Assembly (NCBI RefSeq): GCF_031581265.1
Contig: NZ_JAVLBQ010000007.1
Span: 38,243-102,242 of the forward strand
Length of the DNA stretch: 64,000 nt
Origin: Gracilimonas sp031581265
GTDB lineage: Bacteria > Bacteroidota > Rhodothermia > Balneolales > Balneolaceae
Direction: 5' to 3'
The notes below the pieces were generated by a model, which saw nothing but the letters and a program-made list of their open reading frames with translations, was not told the DNA's origin and made no database searches. The position numbers and the translations under genes are program-made. The stretch's first letter is position 1; every line of letters starts with the position of its first letter. Below are positions 54,039 to 63,619 of this stretch, piece by piece.

Positions 54039-55137
54039 GGTACTCATTGCGCTCAGCATAATACCGGGGTTTGGGTGCCGTCGCGTTTACAACCTGATAA
54101 GACACATTGATGATCCAGAAGAAATATTCAATGTAGGGAAGCGGAAATTACGAACCATCGAAGGGATTGGGGAGGCATCTGCACTGTCCTTAATCGCTTT
54201 TGATGACTGGGATAAGGTAGATGAAATTTTAGAAGCCACCGAAAAGAGCGGCTCTAACATTATAACATTGGCTGATCCGGAATATCCTCCTTTATTGAAG
54301 CAAATTTACGATCCCCCGGTTCTATTTTGGCTGAAAGGGAACCCTGAAGCACTTTCGAAACCCGGGATGGCTGTTGTTGGCACAAGAAATACGACGGCCT
54401 ACGGACGGAATATGGCTAAGAAAATCACGGGTGAACTGGCAGATCAAGGACTGTGCATTTTCAGTGGACTGGCCTATGGAATTGATGCAATTGCTCATCA
54501 GGCTGCCTTAGATCATGGAGCCCCGACGGTGGCAGTATTGGGATCAGGAATAGATAATTTATATCCCAAGAAAAATGCCGGGTTAGCAAATAGCATTGTT
54601 AAAAATGGGGGAGCAGTGATTACTGAATATCCGCTTGGCACCAAACCGGACGCGGGAAATTTTCCGGTAAGAAACAGAATTGTAAGTGGAATGAGTTTAG
54701 GGGTTTTGGTTATAGAATCCGGAATAAAAGGGGGGAGTATGATTACGGCTAATGTTGGGCTTAACCAAAACCGTGAAGTTTTTGCCGTTCCGCATCCTTT
54801 GGGGAATCCATCAGGCACAGGATGTAATTATCTTATTAAAAGAGGGGCTGCAAAACTGGTGCAAACAGTAGATGATATTTTAGAAGAGCTGCTTGTAGAA
54901 TATGAAACCGAAGGGGAGACTAAGATCAGGGAAGCTGAAAATGAAAATTGGAGAGATAAAGAACTGGATGAAAGCTCACAAAAAATTTGTGAGCTTTTAG
55001 AGGAAAAAGCCTACCAAATTGATGATTTAAGTGAAAAAATGAAGATAGACACCAGTCAACTATTAGTGGAGTTGCTTCAGCTGGAAATGGAAGATATTGT
55101 AAGCCAGAAAGCCGGTAAGATATTTGAGTTGAGGTAG
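54013..55137 (+). CDS. dprA: DNA-processing protein DprA
   Basis: Loads RecA onto incoming single-stranded DNA during transformation. The 374-residue product has an N-terminal HhH-like region (IPGFGCRRVYNLI, EGIGEASAL), the Rossmann core (VVGTRNTTAYG, FSGLAYGIDAIAHQAAL, VLGSGIDNLYP, FPVRNRIVSGMS, VIESGIKGGSMITA) and a C-terminal winged helix (about 310-374; ICELLEEKAYQIDDLSEKM). It overlaps obg by 26 bp. Competence genes are not adjacent. A convergent hairpin (55148-55206) follows. Confidence 0.94.
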   Translation: MLKNKKKLRVLIALSIIPGFGCRRVYNLIRHIDDPEEIFNVGKRKLRTIEGIGEASALSLIAFDDWDKVDEILEATEKSGSNIITLADPEYPPLLKQIYDPPVLFWLKGNPEALSKPGMAVVGTRNTTAYGRNMAKKITGELADQGLCIFSGLAYGIDAIAHQAALDHGAPTVAVLGSGIDNLYPKKNAGLANSIVKNGGAVITEYPLGTKPDAGNFPVRNRIVSGMSLGVLVIESGIKGGSMITANVGLNQNREVFAVPHPLGNPSGTGCNYLIKRGAAKLVQTVDDILEELLVEYETEGETKIREAENENWRDKELDESSQKICELLEEKAYQIDDLSEKMKIDTSQLLVELLQLEMEDIVSQKAGKIFELR

Positions 55138-55147
55138 ATAAAAATAA

Positions 55148-55206
55148 CCGGTTCCGCTGAAAATTCTCTTATAAGTGTATTTAAGGTAATTATTCAGCAG
55201 AACCGG
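55148..55206. terminator. Long hairpin in the dprA / baeRF convergent gap
   Basis: The arms 55148-55161 (CCGGTTCCGCTGAA) and 55193-55206 pair over 14 positions with one mismatch and a 31-nt loop. It is placed 10 bp after the dprA stop and 15 bp before the stop of the converging gene, so it probably ends both transcripts. Confidence 0.7.
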
Positions 55207-55221
55207 AATGGAGAAGTTTAT

Positions 55222-56367
55222 TTAGGATTTATACCTGTATATAGCTGCCAATCCTGAATTATTAGGAACTTCAGACTGTGGAAGTCCATAGAGGGTGCTT
55301 CCATTACGAATAGCTGAAATGGCTGCAAGATTGATTAAATCTACCGTTTCACCATTTTTCTGATCTGATATTTCAATCTCATTTTTCTCCTGATCAAAAA
55401 TACCAAATTGATGAAAGCCCATTGGTACAAATAAGGTATCCACTTTTCCGTAATAGGAACCTTTGACGATCTCACTTACGTCAGTGGAAATCAATTCACT
55501 GCCACTGAGGTCGTTAAAGCGTTCAATATCACTTTTTATTTCTTCACTGAAATAGGGTTCTACGATTTGCCAGGATTCGACTTCAATTTCCTGAACGGAT
55601 TTATTATCACAATTTCCTGAAATATGTTCTTCTAAAACATTGAAGTATTTGTTCGACTTCTTATAGTAAGAAACCATTTTATCAGGTCCGGCTAAGACGA
55701 GAGGTCCGTTTACCCTTTTGAGGTATTTAGTAACTTTATTCTCAATGTGTTTGAGAAACAGTTCAAGCTCTTTGTTGTCCTCATCGGAATCTGTCCCATG
55801 ACCGTGAAACACCGCACGACTACCACTTGTACCGGTGTGGTACTGAATAGACCGATCGTGTACATGATATTTTAAATGGTCTTCCATATTAGTAGGAACA
55901 CTTTCAAACTTAACCTGTGTTGTTTCATCCGGGGCAATTTTAAACATCTTTGTCTCGCTTTGGCTAAGCAATAACACATGGTAAATACTATGGTGATTTT
56001 GAAGTTCCAGCAGTGGAGTGACTAAAAAATTATTAGAGATATAAAAGTTTTCTTTCGGACTTACCGGAATTTTAAAGAAATCGAAATACTCTTTATTTAT
56101 GTAGATGGCAAGCCCTTTGTCTTGATGCAGCCAAAATTGATTTTCTTCAGTTTTGGCAATTACCGGATCAAAAAGTTCATCAGTTTCATTTTCTTTCCAT
56201 CCTTGTTCAATAAGTTCACTTTTAGCTTGTTGAATTAAATTTTTGAGACGTATTGAATCTTGTTTGCCTTCTTCTCCTTTCTTGTGTGTAGGTAAAAATA
56301 TGGTAACGTTAATATCCTGAGTTTTGCTGATCAGCTTTTCAATAGTTTCTCTGTTTACTAAACTCAT
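55222..56367 (-). CDS. baeRF7-type (archaeo-eukaryotic release-factor-like) protein
   Basis: A 381-residue cytoplasmic protein. The start at 56367 is set by a GGAG ribosome-binding site 6-9 nt upstream. It resembles the bacterial aeRF1-like families: an N-terminal region with VTIFLPTHKKGEEGKQDSIR, a central VLLLSQSETKMFKI and HGHGTDSDEDNKELELFLKHI, and a C-terminal AAISAIRNGSTLYGLPQSEVP. Such proteins are suggested to act in ribosome rescue or hibernation, but experimental support is slight. Its exact baeRF subclass is tentative. Confidence 0.7.
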   Translation of the reverse strand: MSLVNRETIEKLISKTQDINVTIFLPTHKKGEEGKQDSIRLKNLIQQAKSELIEQGWKENETDELFDPVIAKTEENQFWLHQDKGLAIYINKEYFDFFKIPVSPKENFYISNNFLVTPLLELQNHHSIYHVLLLSQSETKMFKIAPDETTQVKFESVPTNMEDHLKYHVHDRSIQYHTGTSGSRAVFHGHGTDSDEDNKELELFLKHIENKVTKYLKRVNGPLVLAGPDKMVSYYKKSNKYFNVLEEHISGNCDNKSVQEIEVESWQIVEPYFSEEIKSDIERFNDLSGSELISTDVSEIVKGSYYGKVDTLFVPMGFHQFGIFDQEKNEIEISDQKNGETVDLINLAAISAIRNGSTLYGLPQSEVPNNSGLAAIYRYKS

Positions 56368-56510
56368 GTTTTCTCCTTCTTTTTGTAGATGTGTTTCATG
56401 TATTAATATCAACATATATATGCTGATAGTGTTCCATACATGTTCAATTATATAAGTAATTAATGACCTTTATGAATCAAAGTAAAGTCACTATTAAATG
56501 AAATCATTTT

Positions 56511-58253
56511 TCAATCTTTATTTTGAAGTGCCTCTGTCATGATTTCAATTCTTTTATCGAGGGTGGCAACGGCGGGACCATAATCTTCAGCACTCATTAA
56601 ACTGGTGTTTACGCTGCAGTAGAACTTGATTTTCGGCTCCGTGCCGGAAGGGCGGACAGAGACAATGGATCCATCCTCAGTTATAAATTGAAGCACATTG
56701 CTTTGGGGCAGGTCTATCTCAAATACTTCTCCGGTGGCAATGTTTTTCTTTTTCGATGTCTGATAGTCTTTGATAATTACCACTTGTGAACCGCCTAATT
56801 TTTTCGGAGGATTAACTCTGAAATTCATCATCATTTGTTGAATTTCTTCTCCCCCTGATTTCCCTTTTTTAGTAACTGAAATAAGTTGTTCCCTAAACAA
56901 TCCATATTCTAGGTACATTTCAATCATTGCTTCATACAAGCTGCTCCCCTGACTCTTGTGATAGGCTGACATCTCAGCAATAATGGCACAGGATATTACC
57001 GCATCTTTATCTCTTACATGTTCGCCAATCAAGTATCCATAACTTTCCTCACCGCCGGCGATAAATTTTTTCTTGCCTTCAAGCTTGGTCATTAGCTCAC
57101 CAATGTATTTAAAGCCGGTGAGGGTATTGTAGCATTCAACGCCTTTATCTTCTGCAATTCGGTCGAGAAGGTATGAGGTTACGACAGTCTTAACAATATA
57201 CTCATCCCCGGTTATTTTTCCGGATTTATCCCAGGCTGTCAACATATAATCGATAATGAGGGATCCGGTCTGATTGCCGTTAAGAAGTACAAAATTTCCT
57301 TCCTTATTCTTAATAGCAATTCCAACCCTGTCACCGTCAGGATCTGTGGCCATAACAAGGTCAGCATCCACTTCCTTGGCTTTTTGCAGAGCCATATCAA
57401 GCGCTTCTTTTTCCTCAGGGTTTGGATAAACTACAGTGGGGAAATTACCATCCGGGCTCATTTGTTCCTCAACGGTAATTACATTTTTGAAGCCCATTCG
57501 CTTAAGTACTTCAGGCACTAAGGTACCCGTGGTGCCATGAATGGGAGAGAATACTATTTTTAAATCACTTTGGTCCTCTATGGCATCTTTAGAAATAGAA
57601 AGATCAACCAAAGCATCTAAGTACTTCTCATCTATCTCATCGCCAATAGTTTCAATGAGAGCATCATTTCCTTGAAAATGTACTTCACTCATGTCAGTGA
57701 TCTTTTGAACTTCTTCCATTACCATTTTGTCGTTCGGTGCTACTAATTGTCCGCCATCTGCACCGTAGGCTTTATAGCCATTGTATTCTTTAGGATTGTG
57801 AGAGGCTGTTAACATTACTCCACCTTTGCATCCAAGTTTACGGACAGCAAATGATAGTTCGGGAGTAGGACGGAGATCTTCAAAAAAGTAAACCTTTATG
57901 CTATTGGCTGAAAAAACATCTGCCACAACTTGAGCCAGCTGATCGGAGTTGTTACGAGAGTCGTGGGCCAAGGCTACTTTAATATCTTCATTAGGATAGT
58001 TCTTTTTCAAGAAATTACTAAAACCCTGTGTGGCCATCCCAAACGAATACTTGTTAACACGGTTGGTGCCAACACCCATAATTCCCCGTAAACCACCGGT
58101 GCCAAATTCAAGATCCTTATAAAAGGCTTCTGTCAGTTCATCAAAATTTTTGTCATCCAGCATTTCTTGAAGGGTTGATTTGGTTTTCTCATCATATTCC
58201 CCTTTCAGCCATTGATTGATTCTATTTTGTACAGCCGAATCTAATTCCTTCAT
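56511..58253 (-). CDS. Phospho-sugar mutase (phosphoglucomutase/phosphomannomutase family)
   Basis: Interconverts sugar 1- and 6-phosphates. The 580-residue product (start at 58253; an upstream ATG at 58307 has no better signal) has the phosphoserine loop TASHNPKEYNGYK, the metal loop DPDGDRVG, the sugar-binding GGEESYG and the C-terminal phosphate-binding RPSGTEPKIKFY. The long form of about 580 residues matches the PgcA-like group, which makes glucose-1-phosphate, the substrate of the GlgC encoded 4 kb downstream. Confidence 0.95.
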   Translation of the reverse strand: MKELDSAVQNRINQWLKGEYDEKTKSTLQEMLDDKNFDELTEAFYKDLEFGTGGLRGIMGVGTNRVNKYSFGMATQGFSNFLKKNYPNEDIKVALAHDSRNNSDQLAQVVADVFSANSIKVYFFEDLRPTPELSFAVRKLGCKGGVMLTASHNPKEYNGYKAYGADGGQLVAPNDKMVMEEVQKITDMSEVHFQGNDALIETIGDEIDEKYLDALVDLSISKDAIEDQSDLKIVFSPIHGTTGTLVPEVLKRMGFKNVITVEEQMSPDGNFPTVVYPNPEEKEALDMALQKAKEVDADLVMATDPDGDRVGIAIKNKEGNFVLLNGNQTGSLIIDYMLTAWDKSGKITGDEYIVKTVVTSYLLDRIAEDKGVECYNTLTGFKYIGELMTKLEGKKKFIAGGEESYGYLIGEHVRDKDAVISCAIIAEMSAYHKSQGSSLYEAMIEMYLEYGLFREQLISVTKKGKSGGEEIQQMMMNFRVNPPKKLGGSQVVIIKDYQTSKKKNIATGEVFEIDLPQSNVLQFITEDGSIVSVRPSGTEPKIKFYCSVNTSLMSAEDYGPAVATLDKRIEIMTEALQNKD

Positions 58254-58373
58254 ATCTAAAAAATTTAGGTGTTTAAGTAATTGATGAACATCGTATTTAT
58301 TGAACAATAAATATAATTAAATAAGCAGGTGATTTCAGCATTAATAAACCATGAAGGAAGAATACATATCATA

Positions 58374-58404
58374 ATAAAAAAGGGACAAGCAGCAAGCTTG
58401 CCCC
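58374..58404 (-). terminator. Intrinsic terminator of the ABC operon
   Basis: The minus-strand stem 58396-58404 with 58382-58390 (one mismatch, 5-nt loop) is followed by a TTTTTT run, just past the permease stop. Confidence 0.75.
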
Positions 58405-58432
58405 ATAGAAAGTGCTGAAAACTATATCTTTT

Positions 58433-59728
58433 CTAACTCTGCCTAATCCATTTTGCCAGATCTTTAAAAGAGGGCTTTTTGCCATACATCAAAATACCAA
58501 CGCGGTAAATTTTTGCGGCAAGCCACATGATTACCAAGAATGTCAGAATCATTAATAGAATAGATAAAGCAATCTGCCAAATAGGAACCGATGTAGACGC
58601 AATCCTTGAGATCATATTAATGGGAGACGTTAACGGAAATATGGACACAAAAGTAGAAAGGGAGGAGTCAGGAGCCTGCATCACTTTTGTATTCAAGAAA
58701 TAGGCTATAAATATCGGCAGACCTACAATAGGCATGAACTGTTGAGAATCTTGCTCATTATCAACCGCAGCACCGATGGCTGCAAACAGGGCACTATAAA
58801 TCAAAAATCCTAATAAAAAGAACAATATGAAGTACACAAAGATGTAAGGCTCAATCACAATGTTCTCCAGTACGGAAGCATCAAATGAGGAAGCCGCTTC
58901 GGCAGCATCTTCAGGTAAATTGCTCATTTGTGCATCCATAATCATTGCAGCAACGGGGGCGGCGGCCATTGAAAGCCCAATGTAGAAGAATATCCAGATT
59001 CCAAATTGGGTAAGTGCCATTGACAAAATACCAAAGAGCTTCCCAAACATCAGTTCAATGGGTTTTACAGAAGATGCTATTACTTCCATTACACGATTCG
59101 ATTTTTCCTCAATAACACCTCTCATCAGCAGTGCGCCGTAAAAGAAAATCCCAAAGAAGATCATTAAGCCTAATATAAATCCTATAGCTGAGGCAAATAT
59201 GGTATTGTCTTCTTGTTCACCTTCCTCAGTGAGCTTGACGGCTTCTAAACCGGTTCTTGTTTCAAAGATATCCCGCACATTCTGAGATACATTTTCCCGG
59301 GTTAATCGCTCCTCCCTTACAGCATCTCTGAGGTCTGACCTGACGGCTGATATAAAGGATAAACCGCCTGAACCACCATGCACTAAAACCGGACTTTTTG
59401 AATGAGTAATAACCGAATCTGTTAAAACAATATATCCATCCAAATCTCCATTTAGTACTTGGGCACGAAGGGTATCGATGGAAGTATCACTTACATTGTA
59501 ATACCTGGTCTCATTTAACTCAACCAACCTTTCAACTAACACCTCCGTGTTATCATATATTCCAATCCGCTTTTCAACTTCGGTCTCTGAAATGTTAATA
59601 AAAACGATAATGCCTATAAAAGCGATAAAAGCTAAGGGAGTTAATGCGGTTATAAGAATAAATGATTTACTCTTTACTCGAGTCAGATATTCTCGCTTTA
59701 ATACAAGCCAAATTTTATGAAAACTCAT
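58433..59728 (-). CDS. ABC-2 type exporter permease (NatB-like)
   Basis: A 431-residue inner-membrane subunit. The start at 59728 is 4 bp past the ATPase stop and begins MSFHKIWLVLKREYLTRVKSKSF, typical of the family. One N-terminal helix, a large extracellular loop (about 45-175), then five helices (FILGLMIFFGIFFYGALLMRGV through to the end) fit ABC-2/NatB exporters. It may export Na+, drugs or peptides; this is not determinable. It is in an operon with the ATPase. Confidence 0.92.
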   Translation of the reverse strand: MSFHKIWLVLKREYLTRVKSKSFILITALTPLAFIAFIGIIVFINISETEVEKRIGIYDNTEVLVERLVELNETRYYNVSDTSIDTLRAQVLNGDLDGYIVLTDSVITHSKSPVLVHGGSGGLSFISAVRSDLRDAVREERLTRENVSQNVRDIFETRTGLEAVKLTEEGEQEDNTIFASAIGFILGLMIFFGIFFYGALLMRGVIEEKSNRVMEVIASSVKPIELMFGKLFGILSMALTQFGIWIFFYIGLSMAAAPVAAMIMDAQMSNLPEDAAEAASSFDASVLENIVIEPYIFVYFILFFLLGFLIYSALFAAIGAAVDNEQDSQQFMPIVGLPIFIAYFLNTKVMQAPDSSLSTFVSIFPLTSPINMISRIASTSVPIWQIALSILLMILTFLVIMWLAAKIYRVGILMYGKKPSFKDLAKWIRQS

Positions 59729-59732
59729 CTTA

Positions 59733-60650
59733 TTAAATCTCCGATTTTTTGATATTGTCTTCTCCAACCGTGGAGATGAAAATTTCAGTTAGTGAAGGTT
59801 GAATACGCTCAAACTTATGGATTTCGGCATGGTTCATAGCCAATTCCAAAATATCCTGCATACTCTGGCCGTTAAGTACTCTAATTTCTGCGTAATTAGT
59901 TGAGCGGTTGTTAATGCGAACATCTTTAAGGGAGTCGAGGAATGAGCCGTCCCCTTCGAATTCAAGGTTTATAGTATTCTTACCAAAAGAAGCTTTGATT
60001 TCTCTGAGATTGCCCGTTAAAACAGCCTGACCTTGATTAAAAAGACAAATGTCATCACACATTTGTTCAACTTGTTCCATTCGATGGGTTGAGAAAAGAA
60101 TGGTTTTTCCTGCATCTCGCAACTCAATGATAATTTCTTTTAGCGTTTCACTGTTGATGGGATCCAAGCCGCTAAAAGGTTCATCAAAAATATAAATATC
60201 CGGGTCGTGAGCGATGGTTGCTATAAACTGTATTTTTTGAGACATGCCTTTAGAAAGTTCACTTACTTCTTTCTTTTTCCATTCCGAGGCTCCAAAACGT
60301 TCCAGCCAATAATTGATAGCTTTATCGGCTTCACCGGAATCCATGCCTTTGAGTTGGGTTAGATACATTAACTGATCGTAAACCTTCATCTTCTTATAGA
60401 GGCCTCGTTCTTCCGGCATGTATCCAATCATGGTTTGGGTTTCGGGGCTTGCTTCAATACCGTTAATGGTAATAGAGCCTTGATCGGGGGTTAGGATGTA
60501 GTTGATCATCCGAATAGTAGTGGTTTTGCCGGCCCCATTCGGACCAAGTAGGCCAAATATTCGGCCTTTTTCCACCTGGAAACTAACATCGTTTACGGCT
60601 TTGGTCTTGCCAAACGATTTAAAAATATTTTGTACGTCAATTACCGCCAT
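59733..60650 (-). CDS. ABC transporter ATP-binding protein (NatA-like)
   Basis: A 305-residue ATPase with Walker A GPNGAGKTT near residue 36, Q-loop YMPEERGLYKK, signature LSKGMSQ, Walker B YIFDEPFSGLDP and H-loop STHRM. The C-terminal ~80 residues form the DUF4162-like extension common in exporter ATPases. It is translated just before its permease. Confidence 0.95.
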   Translation of the reverse strand: MAVIDVQNIFKSFGKTKAVNDVSFQVEKGRIFGLLGPNGAGKTTTIRMINYILTPDQGSITINGIEASPETQTMIGYMPEERGLYKKMKVYDQLMYLTQLKGMDSGEADKAINYWLERFGASEWKKKEVSELSKGMSQKIQFIATIAHDPDIYIFDEPFSGLDPINSETLKEIIIELRDAGKTILFSTHRMEQVEQMCDDICLFNQGQAVLTGNLREIKASFGKNTINLEFEGDGSFLDSLKDVRINNRSTNYAEIRVLNGQSMQDILELAMNHAEIHKFERIQPSLTEIFISTVGEDNIKKSEI

Positions 60651-60811
60651 AGCTTACAATTAAGGTTAGAATTGCAATTTCATAGGATGTTCATCTGTAT
60701 TGGATAAACTTCAGAAATTCAGATGTTTGTTTTTGGAAGATGCCCAAAGATTTCTTATTTCCCATATTATTAATTCTTAACGATTAAATTTGTTATAGGT
60801 TTCAAAAATAA

Positions 60812-62251
60812 ATGAAAATTCTTCATTTGAGCGCAGAGTGTTATCCGGCCGCTAAAGTTGGTGGTCTTGCAGATGTAGTTGGTTCACTGCCAAAATATTT
60901 AAATCAACTGGACCATCAGTGCGAGGTGGTTATCCCGAAGTATGAAACCCAGTGGTTAGAAGATCAGGACTATACAAAGATCCATGAAGGATCATTAATG
61001 ATGGCGGGGGAGGAAGTCGGTTTTTCAATTCTTAAAGTAAAGGATGCCAAGCTTGGTTTTCCATTGTATGTAGTAAGTATTCCGGGAAGATTTGATCGCC
61101 CGGGAATTTATATAGATCCATGGTCGGGCCACGGATATTGGGACGAACTTGAACGCTTTGTCAGTTTTCAGATTGCGGTTATGGAATGGATGAAAAACAG
61201 CCATGAACAACCTGATGTCATCCACTGTCATGATCATCATACCAGCCTGGTACCTTTTATGTTATCCGAGTGTAATCGTTACAGAAACATGTCAGGTATA
61301 CCTTCGGTTATTACGGTTCATAATGCTGAATATCACGGTGAAGTGGATATTGATAACTTTAAATTATTACCTGCTTTTAATATTGATAATATAGGTTTGT
61401 TAGATTGGGATGGACAGCTAAATTCCCTGGCGGCAGGACTCAAATGCGCATGGAGAATTACTACTGTTTCAAAAAGTTATATGCGTGAACTTGCTGAGGA
61501 GAGTAATGGCTTAGAGATCTTATTTCAGCAAGAAAGATCCAAATCACAAGGAATACTAAACGGAATTGATACAGAAGTTTGGGATCCTGCTGCTGACGAA
61601 CTAATTGAATATAATTTCAGCTTTCGAAATCGCAAAAAAGGTAAGAAGGAAAACAAGCATTCATTGTGTGAAAGATTTGATCTGAATCTGGAGCTTCCAA
61701 TGATCTCATTTATTGGTCGGTTGGTACGGGAAAAGGGAGCAGATTTATTGCCTGATCTTTTTAATAGAATTTTAAAAGCAGATATAGAAGTGAATTTTAT
61801 ATTGTTGGGGACGGGCGATCCTCAGCTGCATGAAATTTTTGCACAGATGGAAGGAAAACACATGGGCTATTTTGATGCAACCCTGGAATATAACGAGCAA
61901 CTGGCTCATCAGATATATGCCGGTTCAGATTTTATATTGATGCCATCCCGTGTAGAGCCCTGTGGGCTAAATCAAATGTTTGCAATGCGATATGGAACGG
62001 TTCCTATTGTTCGAGCCGTTGGAGGACTTAAAGATACGGTAGTTGATATCTCAGAAGAAGATGGATATGGAATTACTTTTAACGATTTCACACTTGAGGC
62101 TGCCGAGGAGGCAATCGTTAGAGCCGTAGATCTGTTTAGTAATGAAAAGCAGTATTCTGAAGTATTAGCTAAAATAATGAAGCTGGATTTCTCTTGGAAG
62201 AGTTCAGCCCAAGAGTATGAAAAAATGTACAAAGCACTAATATCTAAGTAA
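60812..62251 (+). CDS. glgA: Glycogen synthase (ADP-glucose type)
   Basis: Extends alpha-1,4-glucan from ADP-glucose. The 479-residue GT5 enzyme has KVGGLADVVGSLP (the KxGGL substrate loop) near residue 16, VITVHNAEYHGEV, GILNGIDTEVWDP, FIGRLVREKGAD and the C-terminal MPSRVEPCGLNQMFAMRYGTVPIV. It is followed 7 bp later by glgC, so it is part of a glycogen operon. Confidence 0.96.
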   Translation: MKILHLSAECYPAAKVGGLADVVGSLPKYLNQLDHQCEVVIPKYETQWLEDQDYTKIHEGSLMMAGEEVGFSILKVKDAKLGFPLYVVSIPGRFDRPGIYIDPWSGHGYWDELERFVSFQIAVMEWMKNSHEQPDVIHCHDHHTSLVPFMLSECNRYRNMSGIPSVITVHNAEYHGEVDIDNFKLLPAFNIDNIGLLDWDGQLNSLAAGLKCAWRITTVSKSYMRELAEESNGLEILFQQERSKSQGILNGIDTEVWDPAADELIEYNFSFRNRKKGKKENKHSLCERFDLNLELPMISFIGRLVREKGADLLPDLFNRILKADIEVNFILLGTGDPQLHEIFAQMEGKHMGYFDATLEYNEQLAHQIYAGSDFILMPSRVEPCGLNQMFAMRYGTVPIVRAVGGLKDTVVDISEEDGYGITFNDFTLEAAEEAIVRAVDLFSNEKQYSEVLAKIMKLDFSWKSSAQEYEKMYKALISK

Positions 62252-62258
62252 ATCAATT

Positions 62259-63533
62259 ATGAAAAGTTCATCAGTCATTGCGGTTATATTAGGAGGAGGA
62301 AGAGGTACCAGATTATTTCCATTAACGGGGCAACGATCTAAACCTGCAGTTCCGGTGGGTGGAAAGTATCGACTGGTGGATATTCCAATTTCAAATTGCC
62401 TGAATTCAAATATTCGTCGCATCTATGTGCTCACACAATTTAATTCAGCTTCGCTAAACCGGCATATCAAAAACACCTATAACTTTGATGTATTTAGCAG
62501 TGGCTTTGTAGATATTTTAGCCGCAGAGCAGACTCCCGATAATACCGGTTGGTTCCAGGGTACAGCAGATGCGGTTCGGCAGTCGCTACATCACATGGAA
62601 AATCATGCGCACGATCATGTTTTGATACTTTCCGGTGATCAACTGTATCAAATGAACTATCAAAAAATGTTGGAGCGGCATAAAGAAAATAACGCCGACC
62701 TGACGGTGGCTACCATTCCCGTGAATGCCAAGGATGCTAAAGGCTTTGGAATCATGAAAACGAATAAAGGTGGCATCATTGAAGATTTTGTGGAAAAACC
62801 CTCTTACGATGAACTCGAAAAATGGAAGTCAAAGGTGCCGCAGCGGCATAAAGAGCAGGGGAAAGATTACCTGGCTTCAATGGGAATTTATATTTTCAAT
62901 CGAAGGATTCTAAAGGATCTTTTTGATGATAATCCCGGTGCCACCGATTTCGGAAAGGAACTAATCCCTAAATGTGTGTCCGGAGATCAAACGGTGTGCG
63001 GCTATGAATTTGATGGATATTGGACGGATATTGGAACCATTGAATCTTTTTTTGAAGCAAATTTAGCCCTTGCCAGTACCATACCGGAATTCAATCTCTA
63101 CGACAACGAAAACTTTATTTACACTCGTGCGCGTCTGTTGCCTGCCTCAAAATTGATGGGAACTACCCTTGAGCATGCACTGATGGCTGAGGGTTGTATT
63201 ATTGAAGCAAGTCGTATTGAAAGATCCGTGGTTGGAATACGATCCAGAATTGGAAAAGGCACTACTGTTGAAAATTCCATTGTAATGGGTAATGACATTT
63301 TCCAGGATCGTTCGGTTATTGAAAATGCAACACCTGAAAATCCTGCTATGGGAATTGGTCAGCGCTGTTTTATAAGCAATTGTATCATAGACAAAAATGT
63401 GGCTATTGGGAATGATGTTCGAATATCCGGGGGAAGCCATCTTGAGGACGGAGACCACGAATATCATTATGTCAGGGATGGTATCGTGATTGTTAAGAAA
63501 AATACGATCATACCTGATGGGGTTACTATTTGA
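62259..63533 (+). CDS. glgC: Glucose-1-phosphate adenylyltransferase
   Basis: Makes ADP-glucose from glucose-1-phosphate and ATP, the committed step of glycogen synthesis. The 424-residue product has the nucleotidyl loop GGGRGTRLFPLTGQRSKPAV, IPISNCLNSN, the ADP-glucose signature WFQGTADAVRQ, EKP in FVEKPSYDE, and a C-terminal left-handed beta-helix (about 300-424) with hexapeptide turns. It is co-transcribed with glgA. Confidence 0.96.
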   Translation: MKSSSVIAVILGGGRGTRLFPLTGQRSKPAVPVGGKYRLVDIPISNCLNSNIRRIYVLTQFNSASLNRHIKNTYNFDVFSSGFVDILAAEQTPDNTGWFQGTADAVRQSLHHMENHAHDHVLILSGDQLYQMNYQKMLERHKENNADLTVATIPVNAKDAKGFGIMKTNKGGIIEDFVEKPSYDELEKWKSKVPQRHKEQGKDYLASMGIYIFNRRILKDLFDDNPGATDFGKELIPKCVSGDQTVCGYEFDGYWTDIGTIESFFEANLALASTIPEFNLYDNENFIYTRARLLPASKLMGTTLEHALMAEGCIIEASRIERSVVGIRSRIGKGTTVENSIVMGNDIFQDRSVIENATPENPAMGIGQRCFISNCIIDKNVAIGNDVRISGGSHLEDGDHEYHYVRDGIVIVKKNTIIPDGVTI

Positions 63534-63619
63534 GGGGGTTACAATAAGCCCTTAATGTAACATCGAGTTCGATTATTCGTGAGTTAAATTGAATATGAAC
63601 CTTAAATCAATTTGATTTC